64,000 bases of DNA from an uncultured Bacteroidota bacterium (GCA_902609035.1 CACLQG010000003.1:1-64000); one strand, 5' to 3'. Shown: positions 18,480 through 28,392, counted from the first letter of the stretch. Program-made: numbers and translations. Notes: generated by a model from the letters alone, not told the origin.

Positions 18480-18821
18480 ATGAATAAAAAGTTAAACAGC
18501 TTATCCGATTTAGCTAAAATAAAATTCGAGGGGTTGGTTCCTGATCAAGAGGAAACCGTTGATCCTAATCCTGATTTCATTCCACAGCACTTAGAAGCCC
18601 ATTTTAGTAAAAAAGGGAGAGCTGGAAAGGTCGTCACCCTTATCAAAGGATTCGAAGGAGACCATGAAGCACTAAAATCCTTAGCCAAAACACTTAAACA
18701 AACCGTAAACACCGGTGGAACAGTAAAAAACGCTGAAATTCTTATTCAAGGCAACTATAGGGATCAAATCATTGATAAACTTAAGGAAATGGGTCATAAA
18801 GTCAAACGCATAGGAGGTTGA
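18480..18821 (+). CDS. SUI1/eIF1-like translation initiation factor (YciH type)
   Basis: A 113-residue protein with an SUI1 domain in its second half (about 42-113): GRAGKVVTLIKGFEGDHEAL, LAKTLKQTVNTGGTVKN, EILIQGNYRDQIIDKLKEMG. This is the bacterial YciH/eIF1 fold that binds the small ribosomal subunit and can influence start-site choice. The N-terminal 40 residues are a variable acidic tail. It converges with ung, the two stops being 1 bp apart. Confidence 0.9.
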   Translation: MNKKLNSLSDLAKIKFEGLVPDQEETVDPNPDFIPQHLEAHFSKKGRAGKVVTLIKGFEGDHEALKSLAKTLKQTVNTGGTVKNAEILIQGNYRDQIIDKLKEMGHKVKRIGG

Positions 18822-18822
18822 C

Positions 18823-19494
18823 CTACAAGGCCCAATCGATGGGTTCTTTTCCTTTTGAGGCCAAATAATCATTGGTTTTAGAAAAATGACTATTGCCAAA
18901 CCAATACCCCCTATTGGCACTTAAGGGAGAAGGGTGTCCCGAGGTAAAAATACAGTGTTTTTCTCTATCGATCAGTTTTAATTTTTGTTTGGCATAGCCT
19001 CCCCACAACAAAAACACAATATTTTCATATTGATCAGAGAGGAGTTCGATTACCTGATCGGTAAATTTTTCCCAGCCTTTACCCTGGTGGCTGCCTGCCC
19101 TGTGGGCTTGTACGGTCAGGGTGGCGTTGAGCAGCAACACCCCTTGCTTGGCCCAAGGACTCAGATCACCACTTTTGGGATAAGGGGTTTGAACATCTTT
19201 TTCCAATTCCTTAAAAATATTGATCAATGAGGGTGGATGAGGAATTCCTGCGGGTACAGAGAAACACAGGCCATGCGCTTGCCCAGGTCCGTGATAAGGA
19301 TCTTGGCCCAGAATCACCACTTTTGTTTTTTCGGGTGCACAAAGGTCAAAGGCATTAAAAATGAATTTTCCGGGAGGAAAACATTTGGCAGATCCGTAGG
19401 CTGATTTTACAAAATCAATCAGTGCTTTAAAATAAACCGATTCGAAAGTGTTCTGCAATATATTTTCCCAATGCGGATGTATGCTTACTGCCAT
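18823..19494 (-). CDS. ung: Uracil-DNA glycosylase
   Basis: Family 1 UDG that removes uracil from DNA. The 223 residues match the family. The water-activating D65 is in GQDPYHGPGQAHG (63-75), uracil contacts follow in GLCFSVP, and the leucine-loop H187 is in GHPSPLSANRG (186-196). It is divergent from mutS2, with starts 38 bp apart and a shared control region. The sequence here is visibly richer in G+C than upstream genes. Confidence 0.97.
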   Translation of the reverse strand: MAVSIHPHWENILQNTFESVYFKALIDFVKSAYGSAKCFPPGKFIFNAFDLCAPEKTKVVILGQDPYHGPGQAHGLCFSVPAGIPHPPSLINIFKELEKDVQTPYPKSGDLSPWAKQGVLLLNATLTVQAHRAGSHQGKGWEKFTDQVIELLSDQYENIVFLLWGGYAKQKLKLIDREKHCIFTSGHPSPLSANRGYWFGNSHFSKTNDYLASKGKEPIDWAL

Positions 19495-19501
19495 GATTTC
19501 T

Positions 19502-19509
19502 TAATTTTG
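19502..19509 (+). promoter_or_regulatory. mutS2 promoter, -7 element
   Basis: TAATTTTG fits TAnnTTTG and lies 22 bp before the mutS2 ATG. I see no TTG at the right distance upstream, so the -33 box is not identified. Confidence 0.4.
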
Positions 19510-19531
19510 TATGGCTAATTTAGAAAAATAG

Positions 19532-21697
19532 ATGGGCTACATCCCAAAAAAAACACTTGAGGATCTCGAATTTTTCGAGGTTACGGAACAGATCGCTGAT
19601 TTTGCCATTACTCCTATGGGCAAGGCATCGTGTATTGATTTGGAGCCTATAGCCGACCAAGACACCATGCTCAAAGAACTTCATTTCGTTTCTGAGTACT
19701 TGGCTTCCTTTGACAATGACAACAGGATCCCCAATCACGGATTTGAGGACCTCTCCCCGGCCTTTAAATTGCTGAAGATAGAAAATAGCGTATTGGAAAT
19801 TACGGCTTTTAGAAACATCGCTGCAGCATCACATACGGTCAACACACTATTGGTATTCCTTAACAAATTCAAGACCTACTACCCCTCCCTACTTTCATTG
19901 GGAAGCGAAATAGAGATCAATAAAGAAATAAAAAAAGAAATCGACAACGTCATTGATCAATTTGGAGAGATCCGAGACATCGCCTCGGAAAATCTCTACA
20001 CCCTAAGAAAACAAATTCAAGCCCAGAAAGGTAAAATAGCCCAAAGTTTTAACAAAGCCTTATCACATTACCAAAACTTGGACTATCTGGATGATATCCG
20101 AGAATCGGTGGTCGAAAACAAGCGGGTATTGGCCGTAAAAGCCATGTACCGCAGAAAAGTAAAAGGAGGCATTATGGGCAGTTCCAAAACCGGAAGTATC
20201 GTTTTTATTGAACCCGAAGCTACACTTATTTTTTCGAGAGAACTTCAAAACCTTGTTTTTGAAGAATCCGAAGAAATCAAAAAAATACTTAGTCAGCTCA
20301 CGGAATATTTGCGTCCGCAATTGGACTTGATCAAATATTACCAAAGTTATTTGATCGATATCGACACCATTTTTGCCCGTGCGCGCTATGCCCAAGCCAT
20401 CAATGGCTTGCTTCCCATTTTATCGGACCAACAAGAATTGGAGCTAAAAAACGCCTATCACCCCCTACTCTTCCATACCCATCAGTTGGAAAACAAAAAA
20501 ACCTTTCCTCAAGACATTCATTTGCATACCCAGAGCAGGATCGTTGTCATATCGGGCCCCAATGCCGGAGGAAAGAGTATTACCCTAAAAACCGTGGGCT
20601 TGCTTCAGTTGATGTTGCAAAGCGGGATACTGATACCCGTAAACGAAAAAAGCAGGGTATGTTGGTTTGATCGTATCCTTACAGACATTGGAGACAATCA
20701 ATCCATTGAAAACCACCTGAGTACCTATTCCTATCGCCTTAAAAATATGAAAGGTTTTTTGAAAAAATGCGATGACAAAACCCTCTTTTTGATCGATGAA
20801 TTCGGTACAGGTTCCGATCCCGAATTGGGAGGTGCGCTGGCCGAAGTCATTCTGGAAGATTTTTACGAGCGACAATCATTTGGACTCATTACCACCCACT
20901 ATGCTAACCTTAAACTGCTGGCTGATGAGCAACCGGCCATGGTGAATGCCAATATGCAGTTTGATGACAAAACATTGGAACCCGTATTCAAACTTATTTT
21001 AGGGGAAGCCGGAAGTTCATTTACTTTTGAAGTAGCCCAAAAAAATGGCATTCCCTTTAGTTTGATCAACCGCGCCAAAAAGAAAATTGAACGAGGAAAA
21101 GTACGCTTTGATGCGACCATCGCCAAAATGCAAAAAGAACGCCAGCAGATGGCTCAAACCGGAAAGTCGCTGAAGGAGAAAGAGAATAAGTTCGAAAATG
21201 AGTCGGAGCGACTAGAGAAACTCAATGAAAAATTAAAATCGAAATTGGTTAACTATCAGGAATTGTTCGATCACAACCAACGGATGATTGTCCTTGGAAA
21301 CAAACTCAACGATTTGGCGGAACGATTCTTCCAAAACAATAAAAAAAGGCCTCTGATCGCAGACTTATTGCGCTTAATAGAAGCAGAAAATGCTAAGAGA
21401 AAACGAAAGACAGTCGCCCAAGCCAAAAAAGACCGTGAGGTGAAAAAAGAAGTCGCCAATGAAGTGAATCAAAAACTGGTGAGTATTCGCAAGGAAAAAA
21501 AGAAAAAGAAAAAGAAAACAACAACCTCCCCTCCCAAACCCAAACCTGTAATTGATCTTAAAGTTGGAGATAAAGTAAGGATGGTGGATGGAAAATCTGT
21601 AGGAAGTATTGATGCCATAGAGAAGCAAAAAGCCATTGTCAATTATGGTTTGTTTACCACTCAGGTGAGTTTAGACCAATTGGAAATCGCTAATTGA
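19532..21697 (+). CDS. mutS2: MutS2-family ATPase without Smr domain
   Basis: MutS2 homologues act on branched DNA or on collided ribosomes. The 721 residues hold core and clamp helices (about 1-320), the ATPase with Walker A GPNAGGKS (342-349) and Walker B LIDEFGTGSDPELGG (about 419-433), a long charged coiled coil (about 520-655), and a lysine-rich run KKKKKKKTTT followed by a small beta domain (VGDKVRMVDGKSVGSI). The C-terminal Smr nuclease domain of Bacillus MutS2 (about 785 residues) is absent, as is usual in Bacteroidota, so nuclease activity is not expected. A DUF393 remnant lies downstream. Confidence 0.92.
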   Translation: MGYIPKKTLEDLEFFEVTEQIADFAITPMGKASCIDLEPIADQDTMLKELHFVSEYLASFDNDNRIPNHGFEDLSPAFKLLKIENSVLEITAFRNIAAASHTVNTLLVFLNKFKTYYPSLLSLGSEIEINKEIKKEIDNVIDQFGEIRDIASENLYTLRKQIQAQKGKIAQSFNKALSHYQNLDYLDDIRESVVENKRVLAVKAMYRRKVKGGIMGSSKTGSIVFIEPEATLIFSRELQNLVFEESEEIKKILSQLTEYLRPQLDLIKYYQSYLIDIDTIFARARYAQAINGLLPILSDQQELELKNAYHPLLFHTHQLENKKTFPQDIHLHTQSRIVVISGPNAGGKSITLKTVGLLQLMLQSGILIPVNEKSRVCWFDRILTDIGDNQSIENHLSTYSYRLKNMKGFLKKCDDKTLFLIDEFGTGSDPELGGALAEVILEDFYERQSFGLITTHYANLKLLADEQPAMVNANMQFDDKTLEPVFKLILGEAGSSFTFEVAQKNGIPFSLINRAKKKIERGKVRFDATIAKMQKERQQMAQTGKSLKEKENKFENESERLEKLNEKLKSKLVNYQELFDHNQRMIVLGNKLNDLAERFFQNNKKRPLIADLLRLIEAENAKRKRKTVAQAKKDREVKKEVANEVNQKLVSIRKEKKKKKKKTTTSPPKPKPVIDLKVGDKVRMVDGKSVGSIDAIEKQKAIVNYGLFTTQVSLDQLEIAN

Positions 21698-21713
21698 TGG
21701 CTCCCATAATGTT

Positions 21714-22037
21714 ATGACTGCCATTGCCATTTCTGTCATTTTAGGTCAGAATACTCCTCAAATACGACAAAAAAGAGATTTTCCTTTTTACTCATCTGAC
21801 CGGAGTAAGCGCCATTTTTTTTTAAAAGCGAGGCATAGAAGTAACCGAAATCATTGTATTGGTCATAAACGAAAAAATAGCCGAAAAATATTACTTGGCC
21901 TCACAAGCAATTTTTGGTATTCTAAAGATATTGGGTAGGCCTATTCGTTTGGGTTTGCTCTTTTAGTTTTTATCTCTCCGCTTTACCAATTTATTGCATA
22001 TAATGCCTTCGCCAAAAATAGATTTGTTTTTGGCTAA
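21714..22037 (+). pseudogene. Decayed DUF393 (DCC thiol-disulfide oxidoreductase-like) gene
   Basis: No frame is open through, but three frames in succession give a DUF393 protein. First come a Cys-rich start (DCHCHFCHF, near 21719-21745) and LKYDKKEIFLFTHLTGVSA. Next, from 21829, RGIEVTEIIVLVINEKIAEK and ASQAIFGILKILG. Finally comes GFALLVFISPLYQF with AYNAFAKNRFVFG ending at TAA 22035-22037. The pattern (V-x-K-Y-D-K, I-V-L-x-x-N-x-K-I, Y-x-F-x-A-K-N-R-x-x-x-F-G) is the DUF393 order. At least two frameshifts are required. Seen: the pieces and their order. Inferred: gene decay after mutS2. Confidence 0.7.
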
Positions 22038-22039
22038 GC

Positions 22040-23326
22040 CTATGAGCATTTTTTTTTGGGATAATTACTAAGTTTACCTACAGATTTGGCCACCATCATA
22101 CAGACGGAGGCATCTCCGGTAATGTTTACTACGGTTCTACACATGTCCAAAGGACGATCTATGGCAAATATCAGTGCCAATCCTGCTTCGGGGATTCCAG
22201 CTTGACCCAGTACAATGACCAGCATGACCATCCCTGCCCCCGGAACGGCTGCAGCTCCTATAGAAGCTAAAGTTGCGGTCATAATGATGCCCAATTGAGT
22301 TCCCACGCTCAGATCCATTCCAAAAGCTTGAGCGATAAAAACTGCTGCAACTGCCTGATAAAGACTGGTGCCGTCCATATTGATGGTAGCCCCTATGGGC
22401 AGTACAAAACTGGCCACTTCTTCATCGACCCCCAAATGCTCCTCCACCCTTTCCATGGTTACGGGTAGTGTTGCCGCACTTGAACTGGTAGAAAAGGCCA
22501 ATAATTGTGCGGGAACAATGCCTTCAATAAATTTTTTAGGCTTAAATTTCACAAAGATCCGAACCAGTAAAAGGTAAAACAATCCCATTAAAAACAAACC
22601 GATCACCAAAGTAAGTGCATACATACCCAAGGCACTGAACAAGTCCAAACTGGGGGATTCGACCACCAATGCTGCCAACAGGGCAAATACTCCATAGGGT
22701 GCGACCAACATGATCAAATCGATTAGTTTGAGAATCACCTCATTGAAGGCATCGAAAAAATCTTTTACGGGCTTTGATTTTTCGGCGGGAATAAGAATCA
22801 ACCCGATCCCGAAAAACAAAGCAAAAAAGATGACTTGCAGCATATTGCCATTTTCTGTTGTGGCCTTAAAAATATTATCGGGAACCAAATCCACCAATGC
22901 TTGAAGAGGGCCGGCATCTTTTTGTTTTTGAGCAACGGCTTGTTTTTCTTCGGCATCCGATTGATAGGCTTCAACCAGTTCTTCGCGGGTTTCTTCGCTA
23001 ATGCTATTCCCCGGCTTTATGGTGTTGACCATAATCAGCCCTATCATTACGGCCACAATCGTGGTCATGATGTAAATGCCAATGGTACGTCCACCCATTC
23101 GGGAGAGCCTTGAAATGTCTTTAAGATCGGAAACCCCCTTGATCAAAGAACCCAGTATTAGGGGCATGGCGATGAGTTTGAGGGCATTGATAAAAATGGT
23201 GCCAAAGGGTTTTACCCAATGGGAAATCATTTGGGGACCTGACTCAAATGTGGTAAAAATCACTCCCACCAAAACTCCAAGGGTCATACCCATTAGAATA
23301 CTCCAGTGTAATGGTATTTTTTTCAT
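22040..23326 (-). CDS. Dicarboxylate/amino acid:cation symporter (DAACS family)
   Basis: Sodium- or proton-coupled carrier of the GltP/DctA family for glutamate, aspartate or C4-dicarboxylates in the inner membrane. The 428 residues include about eight transmembrane helices and two re-entrant hairpins. Family motifs are SSSAATLPVT (hairpin 1), INMDGTSLYQ (TM7 cation site), IGAAAVPGAG (hairpin 2) and DRPLDMCRTVVNITGD (TM8 substrate site). An insertion rich in Glu/Gln (about 130-160) between early helices is common in Bacteroidota members. The substrate cannot be told from sequence. Confidence 0.92.
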   Translation of the reverse strand: MKKIPLHWSILMGMTLGVLVGVIFTTFESGPQMISHWVKPFGTIFINALKLIAMPLILGSLIKGVSDLKDISRLSRMGGRTIGIYIMTTIVAVMIGLIMVNTIKPGNSISEETREELVEAYQSDAEEKQAVAQKQKDAGPLQALVDLVPDNIFKATTENGNMLQVIFFALFFGIGLILIPAEKSKPVKDFFDAFNEVILKLIDLIMLVAPYGVFALLAALVVESPSLDLFSALGMYALTLVIGLFLMGLFYLLLVRIFVKFKPKKFIEGIVPAQLLAFSTSSSAATLPVTMERVEEHLGVDEEVASFVLPIGATINMDGTSLYQAVAAVFIAQAFGMDLSVGTQLGIIMTATLASIGAAAVPGAGMVMLVIVLGQAGIPEAGLALIFAIDRPLDMCRTVVNITGDASVCMMVAKSVGKLSNYPKKKCS

Positions 23327-23427
23327 GCGTTTAAAATTGGGTTAGCCTAATGATGATCAATTTGATATCCAAGTATTGATCTTTAGCTTAAAATACCCGT
23401 CTGCTAGTTGGCAGATTAAGTTTTATT

Positions 23428-24492
23428 TTATTTTTTGACAGCTCTGTTCAATAAAGTTAAATCTGCCAAAACCAAAGCGGCCATTGCTTCTACAATAGGA
23501 ACAGCCCTGGGTACGACACAGGGGTCGTGTCTCCCTTTGCCCTGCATTTCTAATATTTCTCCTTTGTTGTTGATGGTTTGCTGTGACTGCATAATGGTGG
23601 CTACAGGTTTGAAAGCAACATTAAAGTAAATGTCCATTCCGTTGGAAATCCCTCCTTGGATTCCACCGGATTGGTTGGTTTGGGTAGTACCATCATTATT
23701 GTATAGATCATTGTGATTACTGCCCTTGTCTATGGCGCCTGCAAATCCACTACCATATTCGAAACCCTTTACGGCATTGATAGAAAGCATTGCCTTTCCC
23801 AATTCTGCATGCAGTTTGTTGAAAACAGGTTCTCCCAATCCTGCGGGAACGTTTTGGATCACACAACTGATTATACCTCCAACTGTATCACCCTCTTTGC
23901 GGATTTGCTTAATGTATTCCTCCATTTCCAATGCCTTCTGAGGGTCTGGGCAACGAACAGGGTTTTGCTCGATGATATCAAAATCTACTTCTTGATAAGT
24001 TTTGTTCATTTGAATTTCACCAACTGAAGAAACATAGGCTGTAAATTTGATGTCACTGAGGAACTGTCTGGCGATGGCACCTGCCACTACTCTACTGGCG
24101 GTCTCTCGGGCTGAACTTCTTCCCCCTCCACGATAATCCCTTACACCGTATTTGTCGTCGTAGACCTTATCGGCGTGGGAAGGACGGTATTGATTCTTGA
24201 TGTGGTCGTAATCCCTTGATTTCTGGTTGGTATTAAAAATAGCAAACCCAATGGGGACTCCGGTGGTTTTGCCTTCAAAGATCCCGGAAAAAAATTCAAC
24301 TTCATCGGCTTCCTTCCTTTGGGTCACTATGGCCGATTGGCCGGGTTTTCTGCGATTGAGATCCCTTTGAATGGCTTCTATATCCAAGTTAATTCCGGAG
24401 GGACAGCCATCGATCACTCCACCAATTGCAGGCCCGTGGGACTCTCCAAAAGTGGTCAACTGAAACAGATTTCCAAATGTATTTCCTGACAT
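23428..24492 (-). CDS. aroC: Chorismate synthase
   Basis: Last shikimate-pathway step, EPSP to chorismate, needing reduced FMN. The 354 residues contain [18 protein letters not shown] (17-34, signature 1), [20 protein letters not shown] (signature 2) and the C-terminal [17 protein letters not shown] (about 319-335, signature 3). No other shikimate gene is nearby. A TATATTTG element reads toward it from 24514 to 24507. Confidence 0.97.
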   Translation of the reverse strand: MSGNTFGNLFQLTTFGESHGPAIGGVIDGCPSGINLDIEAIQRDLNRRKPGQSAIVTQRKEADEVEFFSGIFEGKTTGVPIGFAIFNTNQKSRDYDHIKNQYRPSHADKVYDDKYGVRDYRGGGRSSARETASRVVAGAIARQFLSDIKFTAYVSSVGEIQMNKTYQEVDFDIIEQNPVRCPDPQKALEMEEYIKQIRKEGDTVGGIISCVIQNVPAGLGEPVFNKLHAELGKAMLSINAVKGFEYGSGFAGAIDKGSNHNDLYNNDGTTQTNQSGGIQGGISNGMDIYFNVAFKPVATIMQSQQTINNKGEILEMQGKGRHDPCVVPRAVPIVEAMAALVLADLTLLNRAVKK

Positions 24493-24506
24493 GAGTTTTT
24501 AAAATG

Positions 24507-24514
24507 CAAATATA
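24507..24514 (-). promoter_or_regulatory. aroC promoter, -7 element
   Basis: TATATTTG on the minus strand, a perfect TAnnTTTG match, 14 bp upstream of the aroC ATG. This implies a leader of about 10 nt. No clear TTG -33 box. Confidence 0.45.
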
Positions 24515-24557
24515 ATGGGAAAGTTTTGATTAGGCTTGAGTCATAAACACCTATCCG

Positions 24558-25385
24558 CTACATAGATAGAAATAATTGATGGTGATCCTCAGTAGGCTTG
24601 GTTTGTTTTGGATCGAATACGATGATACCTAATTTGAAAAAGTTGATCGAAAAGGCAATCTCTTTCTGAAGACCTATTTCTTCCCATGCTTTCCTCATTC
24701 CCTTGCTCCAGTGAATGTCGTCGAAAATAACCAATGCTCCGTTCGTCAAATTGTTTTTAACCAATTCAAAATACTTTAAGGTCGCTTCGTATTGGTGATT
24801 TCCGTCAATAAAGACTAGGTCAAAGCGTATGCGACTTTTTAGAACACTTGGCAATGTTTTATCATATAGTCCGTGAACCACCTCAAAGCGGTTTTGGCTA
24901 GTTAGTCTATTAAATCGGGCCGAAGCCATCTCACATAGTCCTTTTACGCCCTCCAGAGTGACAAATTTTGTATTTTTTTTGTTCTCTAGTGCTTTGATAA
25001 AGTACTGGCCCGATACCCCCAAATTGGTTCCGATCTCCAAAATATTTTTAATACTCTTTGGTTTACAGAGCTGATAAAAAAACCGAGTCCAAATTTCAGG
25101 AGAAGCGGCACGACGGGCTACTTCGGCTACGGTTAATTCTGCTGTGGAACCAATTTCTTCAAAGCTGATCTTTCGGTTATCGGTGAGTAAATCTGACCTG
25201 AATTGATTCAGTTTTTTAAAAAGTTGGTCCTCATCGGGAGTGTTTTCGTTTTTTAATGTTTTTAAAAAAGCTTGAGCAATGAGGTTACCTTCTACTCCAT
25301 ATTGAATTAATCTCGATATATTGATGGATTTTAATACTTTACTACCAAAAAAATGTTTCATCTTTAGGAGTTTATTGTAAAGCAT
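24558..25385 (-). CDS. Class I SAM-dependent methyltransferase
   Basis: A 275-residue protein with a Rossmann methyltransferase core in its second half (about 110-255): LEIGTNLGVSGQYF as SAM motif I, VTLEGVKGLCEMA as motif II, and FDLVFIDGNHQYEATLKYFE, the FIDGxHxY signature of the Methyltransf_24 / O-methyltransferase group. The N-terminal 105 residues are helical and unassigned. The substrate is unknown. It stands alone between aroC and the FAD oxidase gene. The start at 25385 could also be the Met at residue 9 (KLLKMKHFFG). Confidence 0.82.
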   Translation of the reverse strand: MLYNKLLKMKHFFGSKVLKSINISRLIQYGVEGNLIAQAFLKTLKNENTPDEDQLFKKLNQFRSDLLTDNRKISFEEIGSTAELTVAEVARRAASPEIWTRFFYQLCKPKSIKNILEIGTNLGVSGQYFIKALENKKNTKFVTLEGVKGLCEMASARFNRLTSQNRFEVVHGLYDKTLPSVLKSRIRFDLVFIDGNHQYEATLKYFELVKNNLTNGALVIFDDIHWSKGMRKAWEEIGLQKEIAFSINFFKLGIIVFDPKQTKPTEDHHQLFLSM

Positions 25386-25487
25386 ATTAGGAATCTTTTT
25401 TAAATACGATAAAAATTGATTTGATCGAGGGGTAAGGCGTAATTTTCATCCAGTACGTGTAAATGAATCATAGTTTTATATTCGGGT

Positions 25488-28376
25488 TTAACGTAATGCT
25501 TCGTTTAAAAGGGAAACCGGGTGCTTTGCCACTCTGCCTGTTCCATCGGATATTTGATGCCTACAACTCGTTCCATTGGCAGCCACTTGTGTTTCTGAAT
25601 CCATTTTCCTGATGGCGGGAAAAAGACGCTCCTCCCCTATTTTTTGGCTGATCTCAAAATGTTCTGCTTCATATCCAAAAGAGCCGGCCATCCCGCAACA
25701 ACCAGTGGATAAGAGGGTTACCTTATAGTTTCTGGGTAAGTTAAGTATTTTAAAAGTATCTGCTGGGTTGCCTAGGGATTTTTGATAACAATGGGCGTGT
25801 ATTTTAAGGTTTTTAGATTGATCGCCAAAAGCATCGGGCGTAATGTGACCTTTGTCTATTTCTTCCGCTAAAAATTCTTCGATTAAAAAACAATTTTCGG
25901 CCAATTTTTTGGCAGCGGTTTTGCCTTTAGCCAGCTTCAGGTATTCATCTTTAAAAGTGTAAAGGGCCGAGGGTTCTATTCCCAGCAAAGGGGTTTCGGC
26001 ATTAATATGGTCTTTGTATAATTCTACATTTTGATCAGCACAAGCTTTGGCTTGTTCCAAAAATCCTTTGGAGATATAAGCTCGTCCACTTTCGGTCGAA
26101 GGAAGGACTTGAACCTGATATCCCAGTCGGGTTAGGATATCATAGGAATCACGTCCTGTCCGGACATCCAAATAGTTTGTGAATTCATCCAAATAGAGAT
26201 AAACCTTATGATTGGATTTTTGTTGCTTTTTATTGATCAACTGCTTGTCCAAGGGAGCGTGTAGCTTTGGCACGGAACGTGAAGAGGCGATACCAAGGGA
26301 TTTTTTGATTAAGTATCCAAAAAATGGTGTCTGAAAAGCGATGTTTTGTAATCCTCTGATCGGGTTGAGCATTTTGCTTAATTTACCGTTAAAAGCAAAA
26401 ACGCTATCCCTCAAACCAGGTCGATATTTTTTTTGATATTGGTAGAGAAATTCTGCTTTATAGGACGCTATATCAACACTGCTTGGGCATTCAGAGGCAC
26501 AGGCTTTACAACTGATACACAAATCCATTACCTCCTTTATCTGTGGATTGTCAAAAGGGTTTTTTGAATTGGAATTGGTCAGTGCTTCTCGAAGCACATT
26601 GGCCCTGCCACGGGTACTATCTTTTTCGTCTTTAGTGGCTCGATAGCTGGGGCATATGGTCGCATCTGTAGTGGTTTTTCGGCAATCTCCGGAGCCATTA
26701 CACTTTTCGATAGCCCTCAATATGCCTTGATCGGCGTTGAAATCCATAAAGGTGTCGATATCGGGTTCTTTTCGCTCAGGTTGGTAACGTAAATTTTGAT
26801 CCATGGGTAAGGAGTCAACGATCTTACCGGGATTAAAAATAGAAAAAGGATCGAAAATTTGCTTTACCTCCTTAATCAGTTCATAGTTACTATTACCCAA
26901 CATAAAGGAAATGAATTCTGAGCGAACAATACCATCACCGTGTTCTCCGCTCATCGATCCTTTAAATTTTTTGACCAAATGGGCCACGGCGGTAGTGATG
27001 GCTTTAAATTGATCTACACCATTTTGCTTTTTCAGATTGAGCAGGGGTCTTAAGTGGAGTTCTCCTGCCCCAGCATGGGCGTAATAAACGGGATTTTGAT
27101 CGTATTGCTTCATCAAAGAGGTAAATTCTTCGATATAGTCTGCCAATTGCTCTACAGGCACTGCGGTGTCTTCAATACAAGCGACTGCTTTTTTATCTCC
27201 AACAATATTTCCCAAAAGACCTAAACCAGCACTCCTCAGATACAAAGCAGATTGTATTTCATCTCCCTTCAGAATAGAAAAATCATAGGAAAGGTTGATT
27301 TCTTCAAGCGTACCGATCAAGGAATCTAATTCATTCTGGAGTTCTTGCTTTGAAGAGGCTCTCAATTCCAGCATTAATATGCCTTTAGGGTCGCCTTTAA
27401 GAAAAAATCTGTTTTTGGCTTGAGTAAGATTGTTTTTAGTGCAATCCAAAATGGTTTTATCCATCATCTCACAGGTAAAAAGCGAATGTTTCATGAGTGG
27501 TGCCACAGATCGTAAACACTTTTGGATACTGTCGTAGTGTGCTGCGACCATAACCGCTTCCTGAGGAGGGGTCGGATCGAGAGCAAGCGTAATGGAGGTA
27601 ACAAATGCCAGTGTGCCTTCACTGCCGGTCAATAGTTTTGAAAGGTTCAGTCCGGTTAGTTCGGAATCGGTAAAACCATCGAGAAGAACATCCAGCGCAT
27701 AGCCTGAATTACGTCGGTGAACGGAGGCCTGTGGATACTCACTCCTAATGTTTTTTTGATTTATAGGATTGGAAAGTTTTTCCGAAAAAAAACGGTATAA
27801 ACTACCTTCTAAATCTTGTTGTATTTGTTTTTTAAGGTATTGGTTCTCATTTAAATTTTCAAATATTACGACACTGCCGTCATACAAAACACATTCCAAA
27901 GCGAGCACTTTGTCTCGTGTGACACCATATTTTATGGAAGTTGTTCCAGAAGAATTGTTTCCTATCATCCCCCCAATGGTACATCGGTTTGAGGTGGAAG
28001 TATTGGGCCCAAAAAACAATTGATGAGGGGCTAAAAAATTATTGAGTTCATCTCTAACGATCCCAGGTTCAATTGTAATTTTTTTGGCCTTGGGATCAAA
28101 ATCTATAATTTGATTGAAGTGCTTTGAAACATCCACTACAAGACCATTTCCAACTACTTGTCCTGCCAAGGAGGTACCCCCTGCTCTTGGAATCAAAGGA
28201 ATCTGATTTTCGCGAGCAAAATCAATCAATTCAATTATGTCTTCTTTATTTTTTGGAAAACAAACACCTTCGGGGTAAATCTTGTAAACAGATCCGTCTG
28301 TAGCGAATAGTTGACGATGAAGTAAATCGTTTTTAACTCGAACTCGCTTTAGGCTGCTAAAATCATGTTTTGACAT
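25488..28376 (-). CDS. FAD-linked oxidase / Fe-S fusion (D-lactate or 2-hydroxyacid dehydrogenase-like)
   Basis: Large respiratory-type flavoprotein, 962 residues from the ATG at 28376 (a longer frame to 28415 is less likely). Order: FAD-binding PCMH domain (about 30-260) with IPRAGGTSLAGQVVG and IGGMIGNNSSGTTSIKYG; FAD_oxidase_C (about 260-525) with YYAHAGAGELHLRPL and GEHGDGIVRSEF; a ferredoxin-like domain with C620, C623, C626 and C630 (CISCKACASEC); and C-terminal Cys-rich domains with STGCCGMAGSFGYEAEHFEIS. This is the GlcD-GlcF-type fusion seen in D-lactate or D-2-hydroxyglutarate dehydrogenases. The exact substrate is unresolved. Confidence 0.88.
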   Translation of the reverse strand: MSKHDFSSLKRVRVKNDLLHRQLFATDGSVYKIYPEGVCFPKNKEDIIELIDFARENQIPLIPRAGGTSLAGQVVGNGLVVDVSKHFNQIIDFDPKAKKITIEPGIVRDELNNFLAPHQLFFGPNTSTSNRCTIGGMIGNNSSGTTSIKYGVTRDKVLALECVLYDGSVVIFENLNENQYLKKQIQQDLEGSLYRFFSEKLSNPINQKNIRSEYPQASVHRRNSGYALDVLLDGFTDSELTGLNLSKLLTGSEGTLAFVTSITLALDPTPPQEAVMVAAHYDSIQKCLRSVAPLMKHSLFTCEMMDKTILDCTKNNLTQAKNRFFLKGDPKGILMLELRASSKQELQNELDSLIGTLEEINLSYDFSILKGDEIQSALYLRSAGLGLLGNIVGDKKAVACIEDTAVPVEQLADYIEEFTSLMKQYDQNPVYYAHAGAGELHLRPLLNLKKQNGVDQFKAITTAVAHLVKKFKGSMSGEHGDGIVRSEFISFMLGNSNYELIKEVKQIFDPFSIFNPGKIVDSLPMDQNLRYQPERKEPDIDTFMDFNADQGILRAIEKCNGSGDCRKTTTDATICPSYRATKDEKDSTRGRANVLREALTNSNSKNPFDNPQIKEVMDLCISCKACASECPSSVDIASYKAEFLYQYQKKYRPGLRDSVFAFNGKLSKMLNPIRGLQNIAFQTPFFGYLIKKSLGIASSRSVPKLHAPLDKQLINKKQQKSNHKVYLYLDEFTNYLDVRTGRDSYDILTRLGYQVQVLPSTESGRAYISKGFLEQAKACADQNVELYKDHINAETPLLGIEPSALYTFKDEYLKLAKGKTAAKKLAENCFLIEEFLAEEIDKGHITPDAFGDQSKNLKIHAHCYQKSLGNPADTFKILNLPRNYKVTLLSTGCCGMAGSFGYEAEHFEISQKIGEERLFPAIRKMDSETQVAANGTSCRHQISDGTGRVAKHPVSLLNEALR

Positions 28377-28392
28377 AAAAATCGCTGAAAAG

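Noticed and set aside
21503..21530. A-rich run in mutS2 as a programmed frameshift site
   Set aside because: The frame stays open across it and codes a lysine-rich linker; no overlapping alternative end domain is visible.
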